From contig NZ_AP027059.1 of assembly GCF_030295325.1 (NCBI RefSeq), forward strand, positions 2,363,923 to 2,427,922: a stretch of 64,000 nucleotides of DNA, given 5' to 3'. The translations under genes were made by a program, and so were the position numbers. The notes under the pieces were generated by a model. That model searched no databases, was not told where the DNA came from, and was given only the letters and a program-made list of their open reading frames with translations. Shown here piece after piece: positions 22,094 to 30,906 of this stretch. Source of the stretch: Haliovirga abyssi. Lineage in GTDB: Bacteria > Fusobacteriota > Fusobacteriia > Fusobacteriales > Haliovirgaceae. Numbering within the stretch: the stretch's first letter is position 1; every line of letters begins with the position of its first letter.

Positions 22094-23078
22094 ATACTTT
22101 TTTATAAATACTTTTTAATTTTTCTCCTATTATTTTTAAATCTCTTTCTTCTGCTGTTTTTCTTCCATTTTCAACTATATTTTTTATCTTATCTTCATCT
22201 ATCTCACTTATTATTTTTATAAATTCATCTATATTTTTACCTTTAAAAGCATTTTTATTATTATTTAACCATTTTTCATATACAGGAATATCTCTTACAA
22301 TTACAGGTGTTTTCATTGATAATGCTTCTAATACTACGATTCCTTCATTTTCTTCATATGTAGGAAAAAAGAAAGCTTTTGCTTCTGAATAAGCACCTAA
22401 AATTATTTCATTTGAAACATATCCTGGAAACTTCACATTTTCAGGTGGATTTTTCATTAATTTCTGTACATCTCTTGGTAAAAGTGATGCCATTTTAGCT
22501 CCAAACCATATAAATTGATAATCTGGTAATTTTTTTGCCACTTCACAAAAATCAAATATCCCTTTTCTTCTAAATGGCAACCCTACACATATAATAAGCG
22601 GTTTATTTAATGGATATTCTTCTTTAAACTTATCTGCTAATTCTCTATTTTTTATAAATTTGTTTGTATCCACTCCATTTGATACTACATCTATATTTTT
22701 ATCTATACCATAACTTTTTATTAAATTTTTTGTATATTCACTTGGAGATATTAAAGAATCTGCTTGTGAATATAATTTTATTAATCTTTTTTTTATAAAA
22801 GGTGATATCATATTACTTAATACAAAGCTATTTCTAAAATCTTCAAATGTTGTATGGGTATGATATATCACAGGAATTCCACTTTTTTTAGACTTCTTTA
22901 ATATTTTATCTGAGCCTGGACCTATTGTATTTATATGAACTACATCATATTTTTCATTTTCATCTGTTGTAAATTCAACACCTGCTTGTGTTAATGCTTC
23001 TTTTTGATGAGTTAACGCTCTTCCAACGCCTGATTTATTAAATAAACTTTTACCTTCTGAATATAATAATACTTTCAC
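22080..23078 (-). CDS. Family 4 glycosyltransferase (GT-B), probably of glycolipid or cell-surface glycan synthesis
   Basis: 332 aa. N-terminal NKSGVGRALTHQKEAL resembles diacylglycerol glucosyltransferases. Mid-protein SPSEYTKNLI and SNGVDTNKF are typical of GT4. The nucleotide-sugar EX7E motif is in TYEENEGIVVLEALSM. No signal peptide; likely a cytosolic face membrane-associated enzyme. Monocistronic: own promoter at 23111-23139 and a hairpin before it. Substrate cannot be read from sequence. Confidence 0.85.
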   Translation of the reverse strand: MKVLLYSEGKSLFNKSGVGRALTHQKEALTQAGVEFTTDENEKYDVVHINTIGPGSDKILKKSKKSGIPVIYHTHTTFEDFRNSFVLSNMISPFIKKRLIKLYSQADSLISPSEYTKNLIKSYGIDKNIDVVSNGVDTNKFIKNRELADKFKEEYPLNKPLIICVGLPFRRKGIFDFCEVAKKLPDYQFIWFGAKMASLLPRDVQKLMKNPPENVKFPGYVSNEIILGAYSEAKAFFFPTYEENEGIVVLEALSMKTPVIVRDIPVYEKWLNNNKNAFKGKNIDEFIKIISEIDEDKIKNIVENGRKTAEERDLKIIGEKLKSIYKKVLKNV

Positions 23079-23110
23079 TTTTCCTCCTAAGTTATATATT
23101 TGTTCATTTT

Positions 23111-23139
23111 ATTATACTCTTTATAATGGTTTTTTTCAA
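23111..23139 (-). promoter_or_regulatory. Promoter of the GT4 glycosyltransferase
   Basis: Minus strand TTGAAA (23134-23139), 17-bp spacer, TATAAT (23111-23116), 33 bases before the ATG. Confidence 0.6.
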
Positions 23140-23170
23140 GATTTAATTCTTGTCTTTGATGATATACAAC

Positions 23171-23225
23171 AAAATAGAACTATAAAAATCAATAATGGTA
23201 TGATTGATTTTTATAGTTCTATTTT
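23171..23225 (-). terminator. Perfect 23-bp hairpin, likely terminator of the MMPL operon
   Basis: Arms 23171-23193 and 23203-23225 pair without mismatch around a 9-base loop, with T-rich flanks on both sides. It separates the end of the MMPL transcription unit and its remnant region from the glycosyltransferase promoter. Confidence 0.65.
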
Positions 23226-23250
23226 ATAATTTTTTTATATAATTCTCTTT

Positions 23251-23310
23251 ATTATATTGAACTTTAAAATAATTAAAAATTTCTATAAATACAACTGGAT
23301 TATCTAGTAT
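23251..23310 (-). pseudogene. Decayed fragment of a second jetD (Wadjet TOPRIM) gene
   Basis: These 60 bases match 31371-31430 inside the intact jetD at 52 of 60 positions with no gaps. On the minus strand they translate as DNPVVFIEIFNYFKVQYN, against ENPAVFIEIFNYFKVEYN in JetD, covering the segment with the TOPRIM glutamate (Asp in this copy). No longer frame survives on either side. It lies in a 529-bp gap with no intact long gene. Confidence 0.7.
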
Positions 23311-23397
23311 AAAATCTGATTTGAATAGTTAATTTTTGTTAAAATTATTGAAATTAGCATTAGATTATTAAACTCCCAAATGGTAGTTTTCTAAAAA

Positions 23398-23450
23398 CCA
23401 CTACATATAGTTTCATAAAACCTTTTGAACACTACATGTAGCGGTATGAA
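23398..23450. repeat. Pair of imperfect direct repeats CACTACATRTAG in remnant DNA
   Basis: CACTACATATAGTTTCAT (from 23399) and CACTACATGTAGCGGTAT (from 23430) lie about 31 bp apart between the jetD fragment and the small ORF at 23456. Just left of them, 23368-23397 resembles 44310-44338 upstream of the first ATPase-nuclease gene (about 21 of 26 bases). Confidence 0.4.
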
Positions 23451-23455
23451 GAAAA

Positions 23456-23545
23456 CTAAATACTTTTTTGTGGGTCAATCGTTATATAATATATAATGAA
23501 TAGACTTATTAATTTGTGATGAATAGGGCTATCTTCTAAATCCAT
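23456..23545 (-). CDS. Small ORF (29 aa) downstream of the MMPL gene, possibly a truncated gene start
   Basis: Encodes MDLEDSPIHHKLISLFIIYY and nine further residues. GAGGGGGAA precedes the ATG at 23545, so translation is plausible. No family recognised. It lies in the same remnant-rich gap as the jetD fragment and may be the 5' scrap of a lost gene. Confidence 0.25.
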   Translation of the reverse strand: MDLEDSPIHHKLISLFIIYYITIDPQKSI

Positions 23546-23607
23546 AACTTCCCCCTCAAATTTTGATACTCTAAATTCGAACTGTTACTTTCCTTAATAG
23601 CTTATCC

Positions 23608-26016
23608 TTATTTATCAAAAGCTTTGAATTTTTTTATCATAAAAGGTGTTAAAAAATAATCTGTAAACAAAGCAAAACTTAGACCACATATCACAGTAAT
23701 TCCCAAATTGACATACATTTTCACAGGTGAAGAAATAAACATACCATATGTAAATATCAAAATCACTGTTGTAAGAGTAATTGCTTTTCCTATATCAAGA
23801 AATGTATTTTTTATCGCTATATCATACTCCCCTGTTTTTTCATAGTTAAATTTCATCTGATTAATAAAATGAATCGTATCATCAACTGAAATACCAATAA
23901 TCATAGGCATAATCGTAACAGTCATAAAATCAAGAGGAAAATCAAAGTAACCCATAACTCCACCGATAACAACCAGTGGCAATACATTTGGAATCATCCC
24001 GATTAATCCAACTTTTATGCTGCCAAAAACTATCATTAACAGTACAGCTATAACTCCAATTGCAACAAATAATGATATTAATTGTCCTTTCACTAGGTAT
24101 TGTGACATTTTTGCAAACTGAGTAGCTCCTCCTGTAAATTCCGGTTTCATATCTGGAAAATATTCTCTTACTTTTTTTGTTATTAAGTCATACTCATTCA
24201 TAAATTCTTTTGACTTAAAATCTGACATTTCAACTTGAATTCTAAAATATGAAGATTTATCATCACTTTTTTCAAGAGTTTTCACTCCTTTTTCAAAAAT
24301 ATCGAAACCTAAATCATCTACTTCTTCAGCGTAATTTATCCAACTTCTTGCTTCATCTCCACCTGAAGTATCATACAGAAACATTAGCTGAGAAATTGTT
24401 TCTTTACTATCTGGTATTTTGTAATATTCTTTGTTACCATCATTTACTACCTGGTTTAACTCCTTTAAAATGTCAATAAAAGATGTAGTTCGTTTTGTCA
24501 AAGGCTGCTTGTTTATATACTTAATAATTTTTTCCATATTTTTCATATTTTTAGGATTTTTTAAACTGTCAAAATCTTTAAATGGTAAAGTTATATCATA
24601 TGAATATATTGTCCCAATCTTTGAGTTTCCTGTTTCATATGCCTCTTTTACATACGGAACTTTTAGCCCCATTGTTTTCATCATATCAACATCTACATTT
24701 AGCTTTGTAATACCAAATCCAATTATTCCAAGAAAAATTGTCATAACAAAAAGTATTTTTGTAATATTTTTTTGTCCCCATTCACCAACATTCATAAAAA
24801 AAATATCTAATTTACTAAATTCCTTGATATTTTTATTTTTCTTCACTTTTCCAAAACTTAAAAATATCGGCAATAATATAAGTGTATAAATATATACTGT
24901 TGAAATTACAGCTCCGCATGTATAGCCGATCCATCTGATTGTCATTACATTTGTAAAAATCATTGAAAGAAATGCAACTATTGTTGTTAGCGCTGTAAAT
25001 AATAATGGCCAGCCTGTATGTTCTATTGCATAAATTGCAGCTTTTTTTCTATCTCTTGTTATTGCCAATCCTCTTTTAAATGTATTAAATATATGAATAG
25101 AGTACCCAACGGAAACACCTATTCCTAAATACAGCGGTAGTGTAACAGACATCATCTGTATTTTTATTCCAAGAAGTCCCATAAATCCAAACGGAATTAA
25201 AATACTTAGTATCATTGTAGCTGACGGGATTATAACTCCACGAAATGACCTTAAGGTTATCATCAGAAGAATTATTGAGGCTATAAGTGCAAGTATTATT
25301 CTCTGACCCATCTCCTTTCCTAAAAACTCTGTCTCTTCAAGTTCGAGAATAGGCGCTCCTGTTGCTCTGATTTTTATTCCTTTTTTATTAAACTCTGGCA
25401 TTTTTAGAATATTTTTTATTTCTTTAGCTACCATCGCTGATGGTGGATTCCTTATATCAAAATCATCTGGAAATGGTTTTAATTTTAGTATTAACCATGT
25501 TTGTTTTGAATCATCAGATACAATTTTATTAACAAGATTTTTCTTGCTAAGTACTTTTTTCCTAATCATTTCCAATTTCTCACTCTTTTTAGGAATAACG
25601 CTTGGCACGATATCAATTATTTCCATCTTGTCATTTGAGCCTTGAATATACTCAAATTCTGTAAGTGATATAACCGGATTCTGCGAAGAAACATAAGGTA
25701 CTTTTTCTACTAGAACATCCCCTAAATTTCGTATTACTTTTAACGTTTCATAATTAAATACATCTTTTGATTCAATTAAAAAAGCAACATATTCATTATT
25801 TCCAAACCTTTCTTCAAACTTTTCCTTTTGCTGTAAAAAAGGGTCTTTTTTATCAAACCAGCTGTCTGGAGAAACATCCATTGACATTTTGCCTAGACCG
25901 AAAAAAGCTATCATCGTGAGTAAAGTTATTATTCCCAGAAAAATGAATCTTTTTTTTATTAGTTTTTCTCCAAACTTTTTAAACCCTTTATTTATCTTTG
26001 ATATATTTATTCCCAT
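23608..26016 (-). CDS. RND/MMPL-superfamily exporter (HAE3-like)
   Basis: 802 aa, two repeats of one helix, a periplasmic domain and a block of five helices (helices near 25, 238-380, 420 and 640-800). The second block has GISVDDTIHFINQMK with paired Asp and the first has GIGVSVGYSIHIFN, the sterol-sensing-like core of this family. The family moves lipids or hydrophobic compounds across or from the inner membrane. With the adjacent barrel and LolA-like genes it forms a three-gene envelope module, probably for lipid or lipoprotein traffic; substrate unknown. Last gene of the EFR1-led operon; 10 bp after the barrel gene. Confidence 0.82.
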   Translation of the reverse strand: MGINISKINKGFKKFGEKLIKKRFIFLGIITLLTMIAFFGLGKMSMDVSPDSWFDKKDPFLQQKEKFEERFGNNEYVAFLIESKDVFNYETLKVIRNLGDVLVEKVPYVSSQNPVISLTEFEYIQGSNDKMEIIDIVPSVIPKKSEKLEMIRKKVLSKKNLVNKIVSDDSKQTWLILKLKPFPDDFDIRNPPSAMVAKEIKNILKMPEFNKKGIKIRATGAPILELEETEFLGKEMGQRIILALIASIILLMITLRSFRGVIIPSATMILSILIPFGFMGLLGIKIQMMSVTLPLYLGIGVSVGYSIHIFNTFKRGLAITRDRKKAAIYAIEHTGWPLLFTALTTIVAFLSMIFTNVMTIRWIGYTCGAVISTVYIYTLILLPIFLSFGKVKKNKNIKEFSKLDIFFMNVGEWGQKNITKILFVMTIFLGIIGFGITKLNVDVDMMKTMGLKVPYVKEAYETGNSKIGTIYSYDITLPFKDFDSLKNPKNMKNMEKIIKYINKQPLTKRTTSFIDILKELNQVVNDGNKEYYKIPDSKETISQLMFLYDTSGGDEARSWINYAEEVDDLGFDIFEKGVKTLEKSDDKSSYFRIQVEMSDFKSKEFMNEYDLITKKVREYFPDMKPEFTGGATQFAKMSQYLVKGQLISLFVAIGVIAVLLMIVFGSIKVGLIGMIPNVLPLVVIGGVMGYFDFPLDFMTVTIMPMIIGISVDDTIHFINQMKFNYEKTGEYDIAIKNTFLDIGKAITLTTVILIFTYGMFISSPVKMYVNLGITVICGLSFALFTDYFLTPFMIKKFKAFDK

Positions 26017-26026
26017 TTTTTCCCCC

Positions 26027-27205
26027 TTAAAAATTATAAGTTGTTTTTAAAGACAACTTTGTATTTTCTTGTTTTATTGAAATCCCTGTTTCAAAGTTAA
26101 TATTATCATTTATTGAATATTTTACCATCGGTGTTATCTCCCATACTTCAGATGATAGATTAATATAACCTGACATAGACATTGTCAGCAGGTCATTAAA
26201 TATTGTTTTGGAAAAAGATGATATTAAAAAAGGTTCCTCTTTTTTTCTTGAAATAGAGTCGTTATAATTAAATATTCTATCCCCTCCAAATGCCAAACTA
26301 CCTCCAAGGCTATTCCCAAAATTAAATTCACATACAAGAGCATAACCTATATAATCTTTTTCAATTGCTCCATTACTACCATTTAAACCTACTTTTTCAA
26401 AACTTTTTTCAAAAAAATACCCAGTTTCTCCTCTAAGCACCATACTGCCAATTTTTTTTGAAAAATCCATTCCTAGCATTTTCTCTTTACCAAAAGTTAC
26501 TTTCTTATTAATTTTATCATAAATAGGGAAATCATTTATCCCTTTAAATGCCATCAAGCTGATTTCAGTTGTACCAAGGTATTTTTTATATTTCACACCT
26601 ACTTCTATGTTTTTTAAATTCACTGAAGGAGTTATGACATTGTATTTCTGATTATCAATTTCTAAATTACTCACTGGTGAAACAGGAATTATAATAAAAT
26701 TCAATTCAGAACTATTTTTTAATATATCTACTTTTATTGCATTAACTGGAACTTTTAAATCATTGTATTCGAAACTATATCCAGAAACAAGATTTACAGG
26801 ATTTATTATATCAACAATCTGTGCACCATCTACAACTCCCCATTCTATTATTTGCCTACCTATTCTTATTGAAAAAACATCATTAACATAATCGTAATAC
26901 AGTTCTTTAAGATCAAGTGAAGGATTTTTCCTATTATCAAACAAAGTTTCCAATGAGATAAAAAGGTCCTTTTTTTTCAATTCCGAATAAAGCTTTAATT
27001 CTGAAAGATTTATTTTTCCAGATTTTTCTATTTCAACAATATTTGTATTTCTTAGCGAACCACTTATTTCCCAATTTGATTTTTCTTCATTATATCCTGA
27101 CTGCGAACTATTAATATCCAAACCTATAAAATCAAAGTTTTCCTCTCCAAAAGATATTAATGCAAAACTAAAAAACAAAATTGCTACTATTAATTTTTTT
27201 TTCAA
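26027..27205 (-). CDS. Outer-membrane beta-barrel protein (DUF1302-like)
   Basis: 392 aa with signal peptide (about residues 1-20, ending ALISFG), alternating amphipathic strands through the length and a C-terminal aromatic end LKTTYNF typical of barrels inserted by BamA. FSIRIGRQIIEWGVVDGAQIVD resembles the conserved early strand of DUF1302 proteins, which often accompany RND/MMPL exporters and LolA-like proteins. Likely the outer-membrane partner of the exporter encoded 10 bp downstream. The 11-bp gap to the LolA-like gene supports one transcript. Confidence 0.72.
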   Translation of the reverse strand: MKKKLIVAILFFSFALISFGEENFDFIGLDINSSQSGYNEEKSNWEISGSLRNTNIVEIEKSGKINLSELKLYSELKKKDLFISLETLFDNRKNPSLDLKELYYDYVNDVFSIRIGRQIIEWGVVDGAQIVDIINPVNLVSGYSFEYNDLKVPVNAIKVDILKNSSELNFIIIPVSPVSNLEIDNQKYNVITPSVNLKNIEVGVKYKKYLGTTEISLMAFKGINDFPIYDKINKKVTFGKEKMLGMDFSKKIGSMVLRGETGYFFEKSFEKVGLNGSNGAIEKDYIGYALVCEFNFGNSLGGSLAFGGDRIFNYNDSISRKKEEPFLISSFSKTIFNDLLTMSMSGYINLSSEVWEITPMVKYSINDNINFETGISIKQENTKLSLKTTYNF

Positions 27206-27216
27206 TTTTTCCTCCT

Positions 27217-28038
27217 TTATTTTCTATAAAAAGTTGAAGGTAAAAAGAGCTTTTTATCCATTTGTTTAGGATAATTTATCTCTAAAAGAAATATATAAGT
27301 AGAATGTCCTGTCTGGACATTTTTCATGGCCATATCCTTTATATACCAGTATTTTCCACTTTTATTTATACTGCTTCCACCTTCTTTTGATCTCAAGTTC
27401 TTTGTAGTCAACACTTTAAATAGTTTATTATCCCTATCATAATATTCTACTTTTGCTATTACCATATTATCTTTTCTAATCCAAAAAATTCTTTTACTAT
27501 AAATTTCATATTTATTCAATTGTTTTGGAATAGATTCTATTATGTAACATTCCTTACCATCTATAATACTCTCTTTGGAATTAACAAAATTAAAATTATC
27601 CTTCTGTAACTCTAATTCCCCCAGGTCATCCAGTGTAAAATCTGAACCCATAAAGCTAGCATTCTTGTCATTTCTTGAAGAGGATATCTGTCTTGGAGCC
27701 CCTTTTTTTATTCCCGGCAAAGATAACCATGTAATATCCTCCTTATTATTAACATCATAATCCCACATTAACATAGAAGTTCCTTTTACTTCAGCAGGAG
27801 CTATGAATTTAAAACAGCTTTCACTTTTATTTTCCCCATCTATTTTTTTAGAATAGCCAATAAATTCTCTCACTCTTTTTCTATTTTTCTTATCAACTAA
27901 AATCATTTTTTGCCTCGAATATTGGAATTCTGCTGCTTCTTTTCCTTTGGCTTTTTCCATAACTTCATAAGCTGACATTCCAAAAACAGTAGTTCCTAAT
28001 ATTCCCAACAAAGTTAAATAAAATAATACTTTCCTCAT
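27217..28038 (-). CDS. Outer-membrane lipoprotein-sorting (LolA-like) periplasmic protein
   Basis: 273 aa with signal peptide (MRKVLFYLTLLGILG, cleavage near 20). The body matches the LolA-like family that travels with MMPL exporters: MLMWDYDVNNKEDITWLSLP, then SFMGSDFTLDDLGELEL, then a DGKECYIIESIPK strand. The family forms an unclosed barrel that carries lipids or lipoproteins through the periplasm. It begins the envelope triad LolA-like, barrel, MMPL. A clear AGGAGGG lies before the ATG. Confidence 0.8.
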   Translation of the reverse strand: MRKVLFYLTLLGILGTTVFGMSAYEVMEKAKGKEAAEFQYSRQKMILVDKKNRKRVREFIGYSKKIDGENKSESCFKFIAPAEVKGTSMLMWDYDVNNKEDITWLSLPGIKKGAPRQISSSRNDKNASFMGSDFTLDDLGELELQKDNFNFVNSKESIIDGKECYIIESIPKQLNKYEIYSKRIFWIRKDNMVIAKVEYYDRDNKLFKVLTTKNLRSKEGGSSINKSGKYWYIKDMAMKNVQTGHSTYIFLLEINYPKQMDKKLFLPSTFYRK

Positions 28039-28194
28039 CTTTTTCCCTCCTAATTTTTTTATAATCCCTTATTACTAAAAACTATATCTAAGGAACGGCT
28101 TAAAAATTATTTACCCTTTTCATAACAACGTATACAATGGTTATAGCATTTTTGATATGAATTTAGAGTAAGTTATTCTTTCAACGTTTCTCAA

Positions 28195-28533
28195 TTAATC
28201 TCGACTTATAATTTCTTTATAGGCTTTTGTAGCTATTGACATCCCAAATATTGCAAAAATAAATAAAATTAGTATTTGAATTGTCAAATCTCTAGTAAAA
28301 ACAAATGATCCTTGCTGAGTAAACATTGTCCGAAGCCCTGCCACTAGATAGGTCATTGGATTTATTTTGACAATTATTCCAAATATTAATGGTAGTTTTT
28401 CTGTAGCATACAAAACATTACTAAAAAATAGAAGTGGCATCTGTAGCATAAATATCACCATATAGTATGCACCATTATTTTGGGCTTTTGATGCAAAATA
28501 AAGGGCAATTCCAGAAAAACCAAATCCAAACAA
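28195..28533 (-). pseudogene. 5'-truncated ABC-2-type transporter permease
   Basis: About 112 codons corresponding to the C-terminal half of an ABC-2 permease: helices, the hallmark KINPMTYLVAGLR, a periplasmic loop and a last helix before KEIISRD. Full-length relatives have about 250 residues. The frame opens only at a TTG with no ribosome-binding site, 42 bp from the EFR1 stop, and no ATPase gene is next to it. A deletion probably removed the ATPase gene and the first half of the permease. Confidence 0.75.
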
Positions 28534-28574
28534 TATTATTAATACTTAATATATTATTCATTAATACACCTTCC

Positions 28575-29324
28575 TTAAAATTTGTACTGCTCTTTTTCCT
28601 TTCCTTTTATTCTAAATGCATTTACAGGACAACTATTAACACATCTCATACACGCAACGCAATTTTTACCAATATTTACACTGTTGCCATCCACTTTCAA
28701 ATTGTCTACAGGACAATTTTCTTCACACTTTTTGCAGCCTATACAAACATTAGAATCAACTGACATATTTTTAGTTGCCCATTTTTTTAAATAATTTTCC
28801 ATCAAATTAACTAATGGTAAAGTTAACCAATATCTTAATTTCCATGGATTTTTTATCATCTTTTCATTATTAAAAAATTTTTCTATTATCTTTTCAACTT
28901 TAATTTCTGTTATTTCTTTTGATTCTTTGATTTTCTCTTCTGAAGGAACTTCTCCTGTCCAATTATTTGGCATAGTTATCTCTTGCTGAATTATTATCTC
29001 AAAACCTTTTTTCTCAAGTATTTTTGCCATTATTTTTAATGCTGGCGGAGTACCTTTTGATCCTAGAGTTGAGGTCAATATCGCCTTTTTTCCCTTTGAA
29101 ATATTTACATTTTTTTCAACCCAGTCAACATAAATTTTTGGAAAAAATTCTGCATAAATTGGTGCACTGAAAATATAAAAATCATACTTATCTTCAAAAT
29201 TTTCACTACTATCAATTGCCTGTAAATCTACACTTACTCCTTTCGCATCAAACTTTTCTTTGAATTTTTCCATAAGAAACTTTGTATTTCCTGTTCCCGA
29301 AAAATAAATTCCTAAACCTTTCAT
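28575..29324 (-). CDS. EFR1-type flavodoxin plus 2x[4Fe-4S] ferredoxin protein
   Basis: 249 aa. Residues 1-150 are a flavodoxin-like domain with FMN-phosphate loop FSGTGNTKF near the N-terminus. Residues 190-240 hold two [4Fe-4S] motifs, CIGCKKCEENCPV (194-206) and CVACMRCVNSCPV (222-234). An anaerobic electron-transfer protein of unknown partner. It is the first gene behind the MerR-type operator at 29416-29446, ahead of the broken permease and the LolA-like/barrel/MMPL module. Confidence 0.85.
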   Translation of the reverse strand: MKGLGIYFSGTGNTKFLMEKFKEKFDAKGVSVDLQAIDSSENFEDKYDFYIFSAPIYAEFFPKIYVDWVEKNVNISKGKKAILTSTLGSKGTPPALKIMAKILEKKGFEIIIQQEITMPNNWTGEVPSEEKIKESKEITEIKVEKIIEKFFNNEKMIKNPWKLRYWLTLPLVNLMENYLKKWATKNMSVDSNVCIGCKKCEENCPVDNLKVDGNSVNIGKNCVACMRCVNSCPVNAFRIKGKEKEQYKF

Positions 29325-29415
29325 TTTTTTAACCCTCCTTTTTTCATAACAATAAACTGCTTTCTTCCCACCTATTTTCTCTTCACTTTTTTATCGCCTC
29401 CACCTTATTAATAAA

Positions 29416-29446
29416 AGTATACACCGTTACGTTACGTAATGTGCAA
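29416..29446 (-). promoter_or_regulatory. MerR-type operator-promoter of the EFR1/MMPL operon
   Basis: Minus strand: -35 TTGCAC (29441-29446), 19-bp spacer containing the dyad ATTACGTAACGTAACG, -10 TATACT (29416-29421). The overlong 19-bp spacer with an internal palindrome is diagnostic of MerR-family control, in which the regulator twists the DNA to realign the boxes. Near-identical to 30907-30937. Confidence 0.82.
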
Positions 29447-29500
29447 GAGGCTTTTTTATTTTTTTAATAGGTATATAAAACATTATAATTTAACAAAAAT

Positions 29501-29555
29501 AAAAAAAGCTGACCCAAAAGTATATTATTGCATTACTTTTGAATACAGCCTTTTT
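29501..29555 (-). terminator. Terminator after the MerR-linked membrane protein gene
   Basis: Imperfect inverted repeat: AAAAAAAGCTGACCCAAAAGTA pairs with TACTTTTGAATACAGCCTTTTT, followed in the minus direction by a T-run. It isolates the merR unit from the next MerR operator. Confidence 0.7.
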
Positions 29556-29579
29556 AATTATTCGAATATAAATATATAT

Positions 29580-30140
29580 CTATTTATTAGTCTTTTTTCT
29601 TAATTTTAAAAATAACGTTTTTATTGGTAAAAATATTGTAAATAAACATGCAAATATTAATACAGGCATCTGAAATATTCCTTTGATTAAGGTAATCCAG
29701 AATTGTACTTTAAATATTAGGTCACTTGAATCAATTCCATTTAGTAATAAACTTCTTATAAAAACATCTTCTCCCATATCCAACATAGCAATTAACATAG
29801 GTAATCCCAGTCCCAGTAACCATAGTTTTCTTCCTCTCCACTTTAGTATGTTATATCCAAAGTATACCAAAACACATATAAAGAAAATGGAATAGAATAA
29901 AACAAATCCAAAATCCAGAGGAATAAGCTTAGAAATATATAGTTTTATCTCTGAAGGGGAATAAGATCCCAGTAATTCTATAATTTTGTCTTTTGGAGCT
30001 CCTATCTGATCGTCAATCATTCTTCCCATTAAGGATCCTGGTTGAGTGAAAAAGTAAGCAGAGTATAGACTAAACATAATAAGCGATAGAATTATTCCTT
30101 TCCACGTGGTTAATACCTTTTTAATTATACTGTTTTTCAT
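29580..30140 (-). CDS. Four- to five-helix membrane protein of unknown function, partner of the MerR regulator
   Basis: 186 aa from the ATG at 30140, which is preceded by AAGGAGGAG; an in-frame ATG at 30164 would add eight charged residues, overlap the merR stop and lack a ribosome-binding site. Helices lie near residues 10-30, 75-97, 104-125 and 145-172; the loop before helix 2 is amphipathic and ends in LIPLDFGFVLFYSIFF. No family recognised. It sits directly after the MerR gene, so it is probably part of the same stress response. Confidence 0.6.
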   Translation of the reverse strand: MKNSIIKKVLTTWKGIILSLIMFSLYSAYFFTQPGSLMGRMIDDQIGAPKDKIIELLGSYSPSEIKLYISKLIPLDFGFVLFYSIFFICVLVYFGYNILKWRGRKLWLLGLGLPMLIAMLDMGEDVFIRSLLLNGIDSSDLIFKVQFWITLIKGIFQMPVLIFACLFTIFLPIKTLFLKLRKKTNK

Positions 30141-30150
30141 TTTCTCCTCC

Positions 30151-30885
30151 TTATTTTTTTTCAATAAGCTTTTTACTAATAAACATTTCGAGTTTATCCA
30201 TGTTTATTCCTTTTATTTCTGGCATATCTTGAGTTTTAATCATCTCATTCAACAAATCAAAATTTTTCTTTATACTCTCTTGATCTACCTTTCCCCATAA
30301 CACTTTAATAAATTCTTTTAATGCATTCACAATTTCATCTCTATCTTCTTGTTTAACATTGTCAATCTCTGTTAAACTAACAACTTTTAATGCTGAAAAT
30401 AGTCTATCGTGTATTTCCTTATTTTGATCTTCAAGATGTAATACTTCTTGTAAAATATCTTCTGGAAAATATTTTTTCATAATTTCCTTATGACTTGCCA
30501 TCTTTAGCTTTTCATATATTCCAAAAATATCAAGTTCTCCACTTTGTACCTCATCTGTGTGTTCAATTGCAAAATCTATTTTTTTTACAACTGATTTAAA
30601 GTCTCTTATTTTTTCAAGCAATCCTTCTTTTTGAGCTTTTAAAATATTTACCAAGTTTACATCAGGTTTGATTAAATAACGGCTAATTTCCTTCAAGGAA
30701 AAACCAATCATTTTCATTCCCTGAATTATTTGAAGCTGTTTAATATCCTCCAGCATATAAGCTCTATGTCCATTATCCAATATTTTACTTGGTTTTAAAA
30801 GTCCTATCTGATCATAGTATCTAAGAGTCCTTACTGTTACACCAGCCATTTTTGCTAATTCCCCCGTTTTAAGCAATTTTTCCAT
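30151..30885 (-). CDS. MerR-family transcriptional regulator
   Basis: 244 aa. Winged helix at residues 5-72: KTGELAKMAGVTVRTLRYYD, then IGLLKPSKILDNGHRAY. A coiled-coil dimer helix follows (about 80-115), then a long effector domain (115-244) without metal-binding cysteines, similar in size to drug- or peptide-sensing TipA-like domains. It lies behind its own 19-bp-spacer operator (30907-30937); the same operator precedes the EFR1/MMPL operon. Its ligand is therefore probably an envelope-active or toxic compound; that is inference. Confidence 0.88.
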   Translation of the reverse strand: MEKLLKTGELAKMAGVTVRTLRYYDQIGLLKPSKILDNGHRAYMLEDIKQLQIIQGMKMIGFSLKEISRYLIKPDVNLVNILKAQKEGLLEKIRDFKSVVKKIDFAIEHTDEVQSGELDIFGIYEKLKMASHKEIMKKYFPEDILQEVLHLEDQNKEIHDRLFSALKVVSLTEIDNVKQEDRDEIVNALKEFIKVLWGKVDQESIKKNFDLLNEMIKTQDMPEIKGINMDKLEMFISKKLIEKK

Positions 30886-30906
30886 TTTTTATCACCTCCC
30901 ATATTA

